A program made the translations under genes and the position numbers. From positions 1,178,001 through 1,242,000 of the forward strand of contig CAXIUT010000183.1 of the NCBI GenBank assembly GCA_964035545.1: a stretch of DNA of 64,000 nucleotides. Direction: 5' to 3'. The notes beneath the pieces are model-generated. The model worked only from the letters and a program-made list of their open reading frames with translations. It was not told where the DNA came from and ran no database searches. Of the stretch, positions 1 through 17,800 are shown piece by piece; position 1 is the first letter of the stretch, and the number at the start of each line of letters is the position of its first letter. The stretch is from Bugula neritina (Eukaryota; Bryozoa; Gymnolaemata; Cheilostomatida; Bugulidae).

Positions 1-3000
1 CAACATACTACAACATATTGAAATACACTGCAACACATTGAAATATACTGCAACATACCTAAATATACGGTAATATACTGAAATTCACTGTAACGCATTG
101 CAAAATACTGCAACATACTGAAATTCACTGCGACACACTGAAATACGCTGCAAAATACTACAACATACTGAAATAAACTGTAACATGTTGAAATACACTG
201 CAACACATTGAAAAATACTGCAACATACTGAAATATACTGTAACACACTGAAATATACTGCAACATACTGAAATACACTGTAACATACTGAAATATACTG
301 CAACATACTGAAATACACTGCTACATACTGAAATATACCGCAACATACTGCAACATACTGCAATACACTGTAAAATACTGAAATACACTGCAACATACTA
401 CTACAACATATTGAAATACACTGCAACACATTGAAATACACTGCAACCTACCGAATATATGGTAAACTACTGAAATATACTGCAACGCATTGAAAAGTAC
501 TGCAACATACTGAAATATACTGCAACATACTGAAATACACTGCTACATACTGAAATATACTGCAACGTACTGCAACATACTGCAGCATACTGAAATACAC
601 TGTAACATACTGAAATACACTGCAACATACTACCACATATTGAAATACACTGCAACACATTGAAATGTACTGCAACATACCGAAATATATGGTAAACTAC
701 TAAAATATACTGTAACACATTGAAAAATACTGCAACATACTGAAATATACTGCGACACCTAGCAATATACTGTAACATACTGAAATATGCTCTAGCACAC
801 TGAAATACAATGCAACTTACTGAAATATACTGCAACATACTGAAATACACTGCAACATCCTACAATATGCTGAAACACACAGTAACATATTGAAATACAC
901 TGCAACACTTTGAAATATACTGCAACATACCGAAATATATGGTAAACTACTGCAACATACTACAACATACTGAAATACACTGCAACACATTGAAATATAC
1001 TGCGACATACCTAAATATACGGTAATATACTGAAATATACTGCAAAACATTGAAAAACACTGCAACATACTGAAATATACTGTAACACACCGAAATATAC
1101 TGCAACATACTGAAATACACTGTAACATACTGAAATACACTGCTACATACTGAAATATACTGCAACATACTGCAACATACTGAAATACACAGTAACATAC
1201 TGAAATAAACTGCAACATACTACAACATATTGAAATACACTGCAACACATTGAAATATACTGCAACATACCTAAATATACGGTAATATACTGAAATTCAC
1301 TGTAACGCATTGCAAAATACTGCAACATACTGAAATTCACTGCGACACACTGAAATACGCTGCAAAATACTACAACATACTGAAATAAACTGTAACATGT
1401 TGAAATACACTGCAACACATTGAAAAATACTGCAACATACTGAAATATACTGTAACACACTGAAATATACTGCAACATACTGAAATACACTGTAACATAC
1501 TGAAATATACTGCAACATACTGAAATACACTGCTTCATACTGAAATATACTGCAACATACTGCAACATACTGCAATACACTGTAAAATACTGAAATACAC
1601 TGCAACATACTACAACATATTGAAATACACTGCAACACATTGAAATACACTGCAACTTATCGAATATATGGAAAACTACTGAAATATACTGTAACGCATT
1701 GAAAAAGACTGCAACATACTGAAATATATTGCGACACATTGCAATATACTGTAACATACTGAAATATGCTCTAGCACACTGAAATATACTGCAATTCGCT
1801 GAAATATACTGCAACATACTGAAATACACCGCAACATCCTACAACATACTAAAATACACTGTAACATTTCGAAATACACTGCAACACAATGAATTATACT
1901 GCAACATAACGAAATATATGGTAAACTACTGAAATATATTTTAACAAATTGAAAAATACTGCAACATACTGAAATATACTGTAACACACTGAAGTATACT
2001 GCAACATACTGAAATACACTGTAACATACTGAAATATACTGCAACATACTGAAATACACTGCTACATACTGAAATATACTGCAACGTACTGCAACATACT
2101 GCAGCATACTGAAATACACTGTAACATACTGAAATACACTGCAACATACTACCACATATTGAAATACACTGCAACACATTGAAATGTACTGCAACATACC
2201 GAAATATATGGAAAACTACTGAAATATACTGTAACGCATTGAAAAAGACTGCAACATACTGAAATATATTGCGACACATTGCAATATACTGTAATATACT
2301 GAAAAATGCTGTATCACACTGAAATATACTGCAATTCGCTGAAATATACTGCAACATACTGAAATACACCGCAACATCCTACAACATACTAAAATACACT
2401 GTAACATTTCGAAATACACTGCAACACATTGAATTATACTGCAACATAACGAAATATATGGTAAACTACTGAAATATATTTTAACAAATTGAAAAATACT
2501 GCAACATACTGAATATACTGTAACACACTGAAGTATACTGCAACATACTGAAATACACTGTAACATACTGAAATATACTGCAACATACTGAAATACACTG
2601 CTACATACTGAAATATACTGCAACGTACTGCAACATACTGCAGCATACTGAAATACACTGTAACATACTGAAATACACTGCAACATACTACCACATATTG
2701 AAATACACTGCAACACATTGAAATGTACTGCAACATACCGAAATATATGGTAAACTACTAAAATATACTGTAACACATTGAAAAATACTGCAACATACTG
2801 AAATATACTGCGACACCTAGCAATATACTGTAACATACTGAAATATGCTCTAACACACTGAAATACAATGCAACTTACTGAAATATACTGCAACATACTG
2901 AAATACGCTGCAACATCCTACAATATGCTGAAATACACAGTAACATATTGAAATACACTGCAACACTTTGAAATATACTGCAACATACCGAAGTATATGG

Positions 3001-3669
3001 TAAACTACTGCAACATACTACAACATACTGAAATACACTGCAACACATTGAAATATACTGCGACATAACTAAATATACGGTAATATACTGAAATATACTG
3101 TAACACATTGAAAAATACTGCAACATACTGAAATATACTGTAACACACCGAAATATACTGCAACATACTGAAATACACTGTAACATACTGAAATACACTG
3201 CTACATACTGAAATATACTGCAACATACTGCAACATACTGAAATACACAGTAACATACTGAAATAAACTGCAACATACTACAACATATTGAAATACACTG
3301 CAACACATTGAAATATACTGCAACATACCTAAATATACGGTAATATACTGAAATTCACTGTAACGCATTGCAAAATACTGCAACATACTGAAATTCACTG
3401 CGACACACTGAAATACGCTGCAAAATACTACAACATACTGAAATAAACTGTAACATGTTGAAATACACTGCAACACATTGAAAAATACTGCAACATACTG
3501 AAATATACTGTAACACACTGAAATATACTGCAACATACTGAAATACACTGTAACATACTGAAATATACTGCAACATACTGAAATACACTGCTACATACTG
3601 AAATATACCGCAACATACTGCAACATACTGCAATACACTGTAAAATACTGAAATACACTGCAACATACT
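1..3669. repeat. 3.67-kb tract repeated at 4,351-8,019
   Basis: This tract and 4,351-8,019 align without gaps at an offset of 4,350 bp. The only mismatch I noticed is near position 2,907 (GCTG against ACTG in the second copy). The match stops at 3,670, where the first copy continues with a normal TGAAA unit and the second has the ACT insertion variant. Much of the tract recurs a third time at offset 7,680 (for example 817 to 8,497 and 2,875 to 10,555). The left limit is the window edge, so the true tract is probably longer. Confidence 0.85.
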
Positions 3670-5166
3670 GAAATACACTGCTACATACTGAAATATACTG
3701 CAACGTACTGCAACATACTGCAGCATACTGAAATACACTGTAACATACTGAAATACACTGCAACATACTACCACATATTGAAATACACTGCAACACATTG
3801 AAATGTACTGCAACATACCGAAATATATGGTAAACTACTAAAATATACTGTAACACATTGAAAAATACTGCAACATACTGAAATATACTGCGACACCTAG
3901 CAATATACTGTAACATACTGAAATATGCTCTAGCACACTGAAATACAATGCAACTTACTGAAATATACTGCAACATACTGAAATACACTGCAACATCCTA
4001 CAATATGCTGAAATACACAGTAACATATTGAAATACACTGCAACACTTTGAAATATACTGCAACATACCGAAGTATATGGTAAACTACTGCAACATACTA
4101 CATTATACTGAAATACACTGCAACACATTGAAATATACTGCGACATAACTAAATATACGGTAATATACTGAAATATACTGTAACACATTGAAAAATACTG
4201 CAACATACTGAAATATACTGTAACACACCGAAATATACTGCAACATACTGAAATACACTGTAACATACTGAAATACACTGCTACATACTGAAATATACTG
4301 CAACATACTGCAACATACTGAAATACACAGTAACATACTGAAATAAACTGCAACATACTACAACATATTGAAATACACTGCAACACATTGAAATATACTG
4401 CAACATACCTAAATATACGGTAATATACTGAAATTCACTGTAACGCATTGCAAAATACTGCAACATACTGAAATTCACTGCGACACACTGAAATACGCTG
4501 CAAAATACTACAACATACTGAAATAAACTGTAACATGTTGAAATACACTGCAACACATTGAAAAATACTGCAACATACTGAAATATACTGTAACACACTG
4601 AAATATACTGCAACATACTGAAATACACTGTAACATACTGAAATATACTGCAACATACTGAAATACACTGCTACATACTGAAATATACCGCAACATACTG
4701 CAACATACTGCAATACACTGTAAAATACTGAAATACACTGCAACATACTACTACAACATATTGAAATACACTGCAACACATTGAAATACACTGCAACCTA
4801 CCGAATATATGGTAAACTACTGAAATATACTGCAACGCATTGAAAAGTACTGCAACATACTGAAATATACTGCAACATACTGAAATACACTGCTACATAC
4901 TGAAATATACTGCAACGTACTGCAACATACTGCAGCATACTGAAATACACTGTAACATACTGAAATACACTGCAACATACTACCACATATTGAAATACAC
5001 TGCAACACATTGAAATGTACTGCAACATACCGAAATATATGGTAAACTACTAAAATATACTGTAACACATTGAAAAATACTGCAACATACTGAAATATAC
5101 TGCGACACCTAGCAATATACTGTAACATACTGAAATATGCTCTAGCACACTGAAATACAATGCAAC

Positions 5167-8100
5167 TTACTGAAATATACTGCAACATACTGAAATACAC
5201 TGCAACATCCTACAATATGCTGAAACACACAGTAACATATTGAAATACACTGCAACACTTTGAAATATACTGCAACATACCGAAATATATGGTAAACTAC
5301 TGCAACATACTACAACATACTGAAATACACTGCAACACATTGAAATATACTGCGACATACCTAAATATACGGTAATATACTGAAATATACTGCAAAACAT
5401 TGAAAAACACTGCAACATACTGAAATATACTGTAACACACCGAAATATACTGCAACATACTGAAATACACTGTAACATACTGAAATACACTGCTACATAC
5501 TGAAATATACTGCAACATACTGCAACATACTGAAATACACAGTAACATACTGAAATAAACTGCAACATACTACAACATATTGAAATACACTGCAACACAT
5601 TGAAATATACTGCAACATACCTAAATATACGGTAATATACTGAAATTCACTGTAACGCATTGCAAAATACTGCAACATACTGAAATTCACTGCGACACAC
5701 TGAAATACGCTGCAAAATACTACAACATACTGAAATAAACTGTAACATGTTGAAATACACTGCAACACATTGAAAAATACTGCAACATACTGAAATATAC
5801 TGTAACACACTGAAATATACTGCAACATACTGAAATACACTGTAACATACTGAAATATACTGCAACATACTGAAATACACTGCTTCATACTGAAATATAC
5901 TGCAACATACTGCAACATACTGCAATACACTGTAAAATACTGAAATACACTGCAACATACTACAACATATTGAAATACACTGCAACACATTGAAATACAC
6001 TGCAACTTATCGAATATATGGAAAACTACTGAAATATACTGTAACGCATTGAAAAAGACTGCAACATACTGAAATATATTGCGACACATTGCAATATACT
6101 GTAACATACTGAAATATGCTCTAGCACACTGAAATATACTGCAATTCGCTGAAATATACTGCAACATACTGAAATACACCGCAACATCCTACAACATACT
6201 AAAATACACTGTAACATTTCGAAATACACTGCAACACAATGAATTATACTGCAACATAACGAAATATATGGTAAACTACTGAAATATATTTTAACAAATT
6301 GAAAAATACTGCAACATACTGAAATATACTGTAACACACTGAAGTATACTGCAACATACTGAAATACACTGTAACATACTGAAATATACTGCAACATACT
6401 GAAATACACTGCTACATACTGAAATATACTGCAACGTACTGCAACATACTGCAGCATACTGAAATACACTGTAACATACTGAAATACACTGCAACATACT
6501 ACCACATATTGAAATACACTGCAACACATTGAAATGTACTGCAACATACCGAAATATATGGAAAACTACTGAAATATACTGTAACGCATTGAAAAAGACT
6601 GCAACATACTGAAATATATTGCGACACATTGCAATATACTGTAATATACTGAAAAATGCTGTATCACACTGAAATATACTGCAATTCGCTGAAATATACT
6701 GCAACATACTGAAATACACCGCAACATCCTACAACATACTAAAATACACTGTAACATTTCGAAATACACTGCAACACATTGAATTATACTGCAACATAAC
6801 GAAATATATGGTAAACTACTGAAATATATTTTAACAAATTGAAAAATACTGCAACATACTGAATATACTGTAACACACTGAAGTATACTGCAACATACTG
6901 AAATACACTGTAACATACTGAAATATACTGCAACATACTGAAATACACTGCTACATACTGAAATATACTGCAACGTACTGCAACATACTGCAGCATACTG
7001 AAATACACTGTAACATACTGAAATACACTGCAACATACTACCACATATTGAAATACACTGCAACACATTGAAATGTACTGCAACATACCGAAATATATGG
7101 TAAACTACTAAAATATACTGTAACACATTGAAAAATACTGCAACATACTGAAATATACTGCGACACCTAGCAATATACTGTAACATACTGAAATATGCTC
7201 TAACACACTGAAATACAATGCAACTTACTGAAATATACTGCAACATACTGAAATACACTGCAACATCCTACAATATGCTGAAATACACAGTAACATATTG
7301 AAATACACTGCAACACTTTGAAATATACTGCAACATACCGAAGTATATGGTAAACTACTGCAACATACTACAACATACTGAAATACACTGCAACACATTG
7401 AAATATACTGCGACATAACTAAATATACGGTAATATACTGAAATATACTGTAACACATTGAAAAATACTGCAACATACTGAAATATACTGTAACACACCG
7501 AAATATACTGCAACATACTGAAATACACTGTAACATACTGAAATACACTGCTACATACTGAAATATACTGCAACATACTGCAACATACTGAAATACACAG
7601 TAACATACTGAAATAAACTGCAACATACTACAACATATTGAAATACACTGCAACACATTGAAATATACTGCAACATACCTAAATATACGGTAATATACTG
7701 AAATTCACTGTAACGCATTGCAAAATACTGCAACATACTGAAATTCACTGCGACACACTGAAATACGCTGCAAAATACTACAACATACTGAAATAAACTG
7801 TAACATGTTGAAATACACTGCAACACATTGAAAAATACTGCAACATACTGAAATATACTGTAACACACTGAAATATACTGCAACATACTGAAATACACTG
7901 TAACATACTGAAATATACTGCAACATACTGAAATACACTGCTACATACTGAAATATACCGCAACATACTGCAACATACTGCAATACACTGTAAAATACTG
8001 AAATACACTGCAACATACTACTACAACATATTGAAATACACTGCAACACATTGAAATACACTGCAACTTACCGAATATATGGTAAACTACTGAAATATAC

Positions 8101-11100
8101 TGCAACGCATTGAAAAGTACTGCAACATACTGAAATATACTGTAACACACTGAAATATACTGCAACATACTGAAATACACTGTAACATACTGAAATATAC
8201 TGCAACATACTGAAATACACTGCTACATACTGAAATATACTGCAACGTACTGCAACATACTGCAGCATACTGAAATACACTGTAACATACTGAAATACAC
8301 TGCAACATACTACCACATATTGAAATACACTGCAACACATTGAAATGTACTGCAACATACCGAAATATATGGTAAACTACTAAAATATACTGTAACACAT
8401 TGAAAAATACTGCAACATACTGAAATATACTGCGACACCTAGCAATATACTGTAACATACTGAAATATGCTCTAGCACACTGAAATACAATGCAACTTAC
8501 TGAAATATACTGCAACATACTGAAATACACTGCAACATCCTACAATATGCTGAAACACACAGTAACATATTGAAATACACTGCAACACTTTGAAATATAC
8601 TGCAACATACCGAAATATATGGTAAACTACTGCAACATACTACAACATACTGAAATACACTGCAACACATTGAAATATACTGCGACATACCTAAATATAC
8701 GGTAATATACTGAAATATACTGCAAAACATTGAAAAACACTGCAACATACTGAAATATACTGTAACACACCGAAATATACTGCAACATACTGAAATACAC
8801 TGTAACATACTGAAATACACTGCTACATACTGAAATATACTGCAACATACTGCAACATACTGAAATACACAGTAACATACTGAAATAAACTGCAACATAC
8901 TACAACATATTGAAATACACTGCAACACATTGAAATATACTGCAACATACCTAAATATACGGTAATATACTGAAATTCACTGTAACGCATTGCAAAATAC
9001 TGCAACATACTGAAATTCACTGCGACACACTGAAATACGCTGCAAAATACTACAACATACTGAAATAAACTGTAACATGTTGAAATACACTGCAACACAT
9101 TGAAAAATACTGCAACATACTGAAATATACTGTAACACACTGAAATATACTGCAACATACTGAAATACACTGTAACATACTGAAATATACTGCAACATAC
9201 TGAAATACACTGCTTCATACTGAAATATACTGCAACATACTGCAACATACTGCAATACACTGTAAAATACTGAAATACACTGCAACATACTACAACATAT
9301 TGAAATACACTGCAACACATTGAAATACACTGCAACTTATCGAATATATGGAAAACTACTGAAATATACTGTAACGCATTGAAAAAGACTGCAACATACT
9401 GAAATATATTGCGACACATTGCAATATACTGTAACATACTGAAATATGCTCTAGCACACTGAAATATACTGCAATTCGCTGAAATATACTGCAACATACT
9501 GAAATACACCGCAACATCCTACAACATACTAAAATACACTGTAACATTTCGAAATACACTGCAACACAATGAATTATACTGCAACATAACGAAATATATG
9601 GTAAACTACTGAAATATATTTTAACAAATTGAAAAATACTGCAACATACTGAAATATACTGTAACACACTGAAGTATACTGCAACATACTGAAATACACT
9701 GTAACATACTGAAATATACTGCAACATACTGAAATACACTGCTACATACTGAAATATACTGCAACGTACTGCAACATACTGCAGCATACTGAAATACACT
9801 GTAACATACTGAAATACACTGCAACATACTACCACATATTGAAATACACTGCAACACATTGAAATGTACTGCAACATACCGAAATATATGGAAAACTACT
9901 GAAATATACTGTAACGCATTGAAAAAGACTGCAACATACTGAAATATATTGCGACACATTGCAATATACTGTAATATACTGAAAAATGCTGTATCACACT
10001 GAAATATACTGCAATTCGCTGAAATATACTGCAACATACTGAAATACACCGCAACATCCTACAACATACTAAAATACACTGTAACATTTCGAAATACACT
10101 GCAACACATTGAATTATACTGCAACATAACGAAATATATGGTAAACTACTGAAATATATTTTAACAAATTGAAAAATACTGCAACATACTGAATATACTG
10201 TAACACACTGAAGTATACTGCAACATACTGAAATACACTGTAACATACTGAAATATACTGCAACATACTGAAATACACTGCTACATACTGAAATATACTG
10301 CAACGTACTGCAACATACTGCAGCATACTGAAATACACTGTAACATACTGAAATACACTGCAACATACTACCACATATTGAAATACACTGCAACACATTG
10401 AAATGTACTGCAACATACCGAAATATATGGTAAACTACTAAAATATACTGTAACACATTGAAAAATACTGCAACATACTGAAATATACTGCGACACCTAG
10501 CAATATACTGTAACATACTGAAATATGCTCTAACACACTGAAATACAATGCAACTTACTGAAATATACTGCAACATACTGAAATACACTGCAACATCCTA
10601 CAATATGCTGAAATACACAGTAACATATTGAAATACACTGCAACACTTTGAAATATACTGCAACATACCGAAGTATATGGTAAACTACTGCAACATACTA
10701 CAACATACTGAAATACACTGCAACACATTGAAATATACTGCGACATAACTAAATATACGGTAATATACTGAAATATACTGTAACACATTGAAAAATACTG
10801 CAACATACTGAAATATACTGTAACACACCGAAATATACTGCAACATACTGAAATACACTGTAACATACTGAAATACACTGCTACATACTGAAATATACTG
10901 CAACATACTGCAACATACTGAAATACACAGTAACATACTGAAATAAACTGCAACATACTACAACATATTGAAATACACTGCAACACATTGAAATATACTG
11001 CAACATACCTAAATATACGGTAATATACTGAAATTCACTGTAACGCATTGCAAAATACTGCAACATACTGAAATTCACTGCGACACACTGAAATACGCTG

Positions 11101-11826
11101 CAAAATACTACAACATACTGAAATAAACTGTAACATGTTGAAATACACTGCAACACATTGAAAAATACTGCAACATACTGAAATATACTGTAACACACTG
11201 AAATATACTGCAACATACTGAAATACACTGTAACATACTGAAATATACTGCAACATACTGAAATACACTGCTACATACTGAAATATACCGCAACATACTG
11301 CAACATACTGCAATACACTGTAAAATACTGAAATACACTGCAACATACTACTACAACATATTGAAATACACTGCAACACATTGAAATACACTGCAACTTA
11401 CCGAATATATGGTAAACTACTGAAATATACTGCAACGCATTGAAAAGTACTGCAACATACTGAAATATACTGTAACACACTGAAATATACTGCAACATAC
11501 TGAAATACACTGTAACATACTGAAATATACTGCAACATACTGAAATACACTGCTACATACTGAAATATACTGCAACGTACTGCAACATACTGCAGCATAC
11601 TGAAATACACTGTAACATACTGAAATACACTGCAACATACTACCACATATTGAAATACACTGCAACACATTGAAATGTACTGCAACATACCGAAATATAT
11701 GGTAAACTACTAAAATATACTGTAACACATTGAAAAATACTGCAACATACTGAAATATACTGCGACACCTAGCAATATACTGTAACATACTGAAATATGC
11801 TCTAGCACACTGAAATACAATGCAAC
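5167..11826. repeat. Two tandem copies of a 3,330-bp higher-order repeat
   Basis: Positions 5,167-8,496 and 8,497-11,826 carry the same ordered series of variant units at a constant 3,330-bp offset. I found no difference in the stretches I compared. A recognisable variant block recurs at 5,167, 7,225, 8,497, 10,555 and 11,827, alternating 2,058 and 1,272 bp, so the 3,330-bp HOR is a pair of sub-blocks. The same alternation appears at 30,464, 32,522, 33,794 and 35,852, and at 42,311, 44,369 and 45,641. Other intervals are modified: 2,058+1,080+1,212 = 4,350, 2,058+1,518+1,272 = 4,848, and 2,397+1,272 = 3,669. Such size changes are typical of unequal exchange between HOR copies. Confidence 0.88.
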
Positions 11827-14800
11827 TTACTGAAATATACTGCAACATACTGAAATACACTGCAACATCCTACAATATGCTGAAATACACAGTAACACAT
11901 TGAAATACACTGCAACACTTTGAAATATACTGCAACATACCGAAATATATGGTAAACTACTGCAACATACTACAACATACTGAAATACACTGCAACACAT
12001 TGAAATATACTGCGACATACCTAAATATACGGTAATATACTGAAATATACTGTAACACATTGAAAAATACTGCAACATACTGAAATATACTGTAACACAC
12101 CGAAATATACTGCAACATACTGAAATACACTGTAACATACTGAAATACACTGCTACATACTGAAATATACTGCAACATACTGCAACATACTGAAATACAC
12201 AGTAACATACTGAAATAAACTGCAACATACTACAACATATTGAAATACACTGCAACACATTGAAATATACTGCAACATACCTAAATATACGGTAATATAC
12301 TGAAATTCACTGTAACGCATTGCAAAAGACTGCAACATACTGAAATTCACTGCGACACACTGAAATACGCTGCAAAATACTACAACATACTGAAATAAAC
12401 TGTAACATGTTGAAATACACTGCAACACATTGAAAAATACTGCAACATACTGAAATATACTGTAACACACTGAAATATACTGCAACATACTGAAATACAC
12501 TGTAACATACTGAAATATACTGCAACATACTGAAATACACTGCTTCATACTGAAATATACTGCAACATACTGCAACATACTGCAATACACTGTAAAATAC
12601 TGAAATACACTGCAACATACTACAACATATTGAAATACACTGCAACACATTGAAATACACTGCAACTTATCGAATATATGGAAAACTACTGAAATATACT
12701 GTAACGCATTGAAAAAGACTGCAACATACTGAAATATATTGCGACACATTGCAATATACTGTAATATACTGAAAAATGCTGTATCACACTGAAATATACT
12801 GCAATTCGCTGAAATATGCTGCAACATACTGAAATACACCGCAACATCCTACAACATACTAAAATACACTGTAACATTTCGAAATACACTGCAACACATT
12901 GAATTATACTGCAACATAACGAAATATATGGTAAACTACTGAAATATATTTTAACAAATTGAAAAATACTGCAACATACTGAAATATACTGTAACACACT
13001 GAAGTATACTGCAACATACTGAAATACACTGTAACATACTGAAATATACTGCAACATACTGAAATACACTGCTACATACTGAAATATACTGCAACGTACT
13101 GCAACATACTGCAGCATACTGAAATACACTGTAACATACTGAAATACACTGCAACATACTACCACATATTGAAATACACTGCAACACATTGAAATGTACT
13201 GCAACATACCGAAATATATGGAAAACTACTGAAATATACTGTAACGCATTGAAAAAGACTGCAACATACTGAAATATATTGCGACACATTGCAATATACT
13301 GTAATATACTGAAAAATGCTGTATCACACTGAAATATACTGCAATTCGCTGAAATATACTGCAACATACTGAAATACACCGCAACATCCTACAACATACT
13401 AAAATACACTGTAACATTTCGAAATACACTGCAACACATTGAATTATACTGCAACATAACGAAATATATGGTAAACTACTGAAATATATTTTAACAAATT
13501 GAAAAATACTGCAACATACTGAATATACTGTAACACACTGAAGTATACTGCAACATACTGAAATACACTGTAACATACTGAAATATACTGCAACATACTG
13601 AAATACACTGCTACATACTGAAATATACTGCAACGTACTGCAACATACTGCAGCATACTGAAATACACTGTAACATACTGAAATACACTGCAACATACTA
13701 CCACATATTGAAATACACTGCAACACATTGAAATGTACTGCAACATACCGAAATATATGGTAAACTACTAAAATATACTGTAACACATTGAAAAATACTG
13801 CAACATACTGAAATATACTGCGACACCTAGCAATATACTGTAACATACTGAAATATGCTCTAGCACACTGAAATACAATGCAACTTACTGAAATATACTG
13901 CAACATACTGAAATACACTGCAACATCCTACAATATGCTGAAATACACAGTAACATATTGAAATACACTGCAACACTTTGAAATATACTGCAACATACCG
14001 AAATATATGGTAAACTACTGCAACATACTACAACATACTGAAATACACTGCAACACATTGAAATATACTGCGACATACCTAAATATACGGTAATATACTG
14101 AAATATACTGTAAAACATTGAAAAACACTGCAACATACTGAAATATACTGTAACACATCGAAATATACTGCAACATACTGAAATACACTGTAACATACTG
14201 AAATACACTGCTACATACTGAAATATACTGCAACATACTGCAACATACTGAAATACACAGTAACATACTGAAATAAACTGCAATATACTACAACATATTG
14301 AAATACACTGCAACACATTGAAATATACTGCAACATACCTAAATATACGGTAATATACTGAAATTCACTGTAACGCATTGCAAAATACTGCAACATACTG
14401 AAATTCACTGCGACACACTGAAATACGCTGCAAAATACTACAACATACTGAAATAAACTGTAACATGTTGAAATACACTGCAACACATTGAAAAATACTG
14501 CAACATACTGAAATATACTGTAACACACTGAAATATACTGCAACATACTGAAATACACTGTAACATACTGAAATATACTGCAACATACTGAAATACACTG
14601 CTACATACTGAAATATACTGCAACATACTGCAACATACTGCAATACACTGTAAAATACTGAAATACACTGCAACATACTACAACATATTGAAATACACTG
14701 CAACACATTGAAATACACTGCAACTTATCGAATATATGGAAAACTACTGAAATATACTGTAACGCATTGAAAAAGACTGCAACATACTGAAATATATTGC

Positions 14801-17800
14801 GACACATTGCAATATACTGTAATATACTGAAAAATGCTGTATCACACTGAAATATACTGCAATTCGCTGAAATATACTGCAACATACTGAAATACACCGC
14901 AACATCCTACAACATACTAAAATACACTGTAACATTTCGAAATACACTGCAACACATTGAATTATACTTCAACATAACGAAATATATGGTAAACTACTGA
15001 AATATATTTTAACAAATTGAAAAATACTGCAACATACTGAATATACTGTAACACACTGAAGTATACTGCAACATACTGAAATACACTGTAACATACTGAA
15101 ATATACTGCAACATACTGAAATACACTGCTACATACTGAAATATACTGCAACGTACTGCAACATACTGCAGCATACTGAAATACACTGTAACATACTGAA
15201 ATACACTGCAACATACTACCACATATTGAAATACACTGCAACACATTGAAATGTACTGCAACATACCGAAATATATGGTAAACTACTAAAATATACTGTA
15301 ACACATTGAAAAATACTGCAACATACTGAAATATACTGCGACACCTAGCAATATACTGTAACATACTGAAATATGCTCTAGCACACTGAAATACAATGCA
15401 ACTTACTGAAATATACTGCAACATACTGAAATACACTGCAACATCCTACAATATGCTGAAATACACAGTAACATATTGAAATACACTGCAACACTTTGAA
15501 ATATACTGCAACATACCGAAGTATATGGTAAACTACTGCAACATACTACAACATACTGAAATACACTGCAACACATTGAAATATACTGCGACATACCTAA
15601 ATATACGGTAATATACTGAAATATACTGTAACACATTGAAAAATACTGCAACATACTGAAATATACTGTAACACACCGAAATATACTGCAACATACTGAA
15701 ATACACTGTAACATACTGAAATACACTGCTACATACTGAAATATACTGCAACATACTGCAACATACTGAAATACACAGTAACATACTGAAATAAACTGCA
15801 ACATACTACAACATATTGAAATACACTGCAACACATTGAAATATACTGCAACATACCTAAATATACGGTAATATACTGAAATTCACTGTAACGCATTGCA
15901 AAATACTGCAACATACTGAAATTCACTGCGACACACTGAAATACGCTGCAAAATACTACAACATACTGAAATAAACTGTAACATGTTGAAATACACTGCA
16001 ACACATTGAAAAATGCTGCAACATACTGAAATATACTGTAACACACTGAAATATACTGCAACATACTGAAATACACTGTAACATACTGAAATATACTGCA
16101 ACATACTGAAATACACTGCTACATACTGAAATATACCGCAACATACTGCAACATACTGCAATACACTGTAAAATACTGAAATACACTGCAACATACTACT
16201 ACAACATATTGAAATACACTGCAACACATTGAAATACACTGCAACTTACCGAATATATGGTAAACTACTGAAATATACTGTAACGCATTGAAAAGTACTG
16301 CAACATACTGAAATATACTGTAACACACTGAAATATACTGCAACATACTGAAATACACTGTAACATACTGAAATATACTGCAACATACTGAAATACACTG
16401 CTACATACTGAAATATACTGCAACGTACTGCAACATACTGCAGCATACTGAAATACACTGTAACATACTGAAATACACTGCAACATACTACCACATATTG
16501 AAATACACTGCAACACATTGAAATGTACTGCAACATACCGAAATATATGGTAAACTACTAAAATATACTGTAACACATTGAAAAATACTGCAACATACTG
16601 AAATATACTGCGACACCTAGCAATATACTGTAACATACTGAAATATGCTCTAGCACACTGAAATACAATGCAACTTACTGAAATATACTGCAACATACTG
16701 AAATACACTGCAACATCCTACAATATGCTGAAATACACAGTAACATATTGAAATACACTGCAACACTTTGAAATATACTGCAACATACCGAAATATATGG
16801 TAAACTACTGCAACATACTACAACATACTGAAATACACTGCAACACATTGAAATATACTGCGACATACCTAAATATACGGTAATATACTGAAATATACTG
16901 TAACACATTGAAAAATACTGCAACATACTGAAATATACTGTAACACACCGAAATATACTGCAACATACTGAAATACACTGTAACATACTGAAATACACTG
17001 CTACATACTGAAATATACTGCAACATACTGCAACATACTGAAATACACAGTAACATACTGAAATAAACTGCAACATATTACAACATATTGAAATACACTG
17101 CAACACATTGAAATATACTGCAACATACCTAAATATACGGTAATATACTGAAATTCACTGTAACGCATTGCAAAATACTGCAACATACTGAAATTCACTG
17201 CGACACACTGAAATACGCTGCAAAATACTACAACATACTGAAATAAACTGTAACATGTTGAAATACACTGCAACACATTGAAAAATACTGCAACATACTG
17301 AAATATACTGTAACACACTGAAATATACTGCAACATACTGAAATACACTGTAACATACTGAAATATACTGCAACATACTGAAATACACTGCTTCATACTG
17401 AAATATACTGCAACATACTGCAACATACTGCAATACACTGTAAAATACTGAAATACACTGCAACATACTACAACATATTGAAATACACTGCAACACATTG
17501 AAATACACTGCAACTTATCGAATATATGGAAAACTACTGAAATATACTGTAACGCATTGAAAAAGACTGCAACATACTGAAATATATTGCGACACATTGC
17601 AATATACTGTAATATACTGAAAAATGCTGTATCACACTGAAATATACTGCAATTCGCTGAAATATACTGCAACATACTGAAATACACCGCAACATCCTAC
17701 AACATACTAAAATACACTGTAACATTTCGAAATACACTGCAACACATTGAATTATACTGCAACATAACGAAATATATGGTAAACTACTGAAATATATTTT

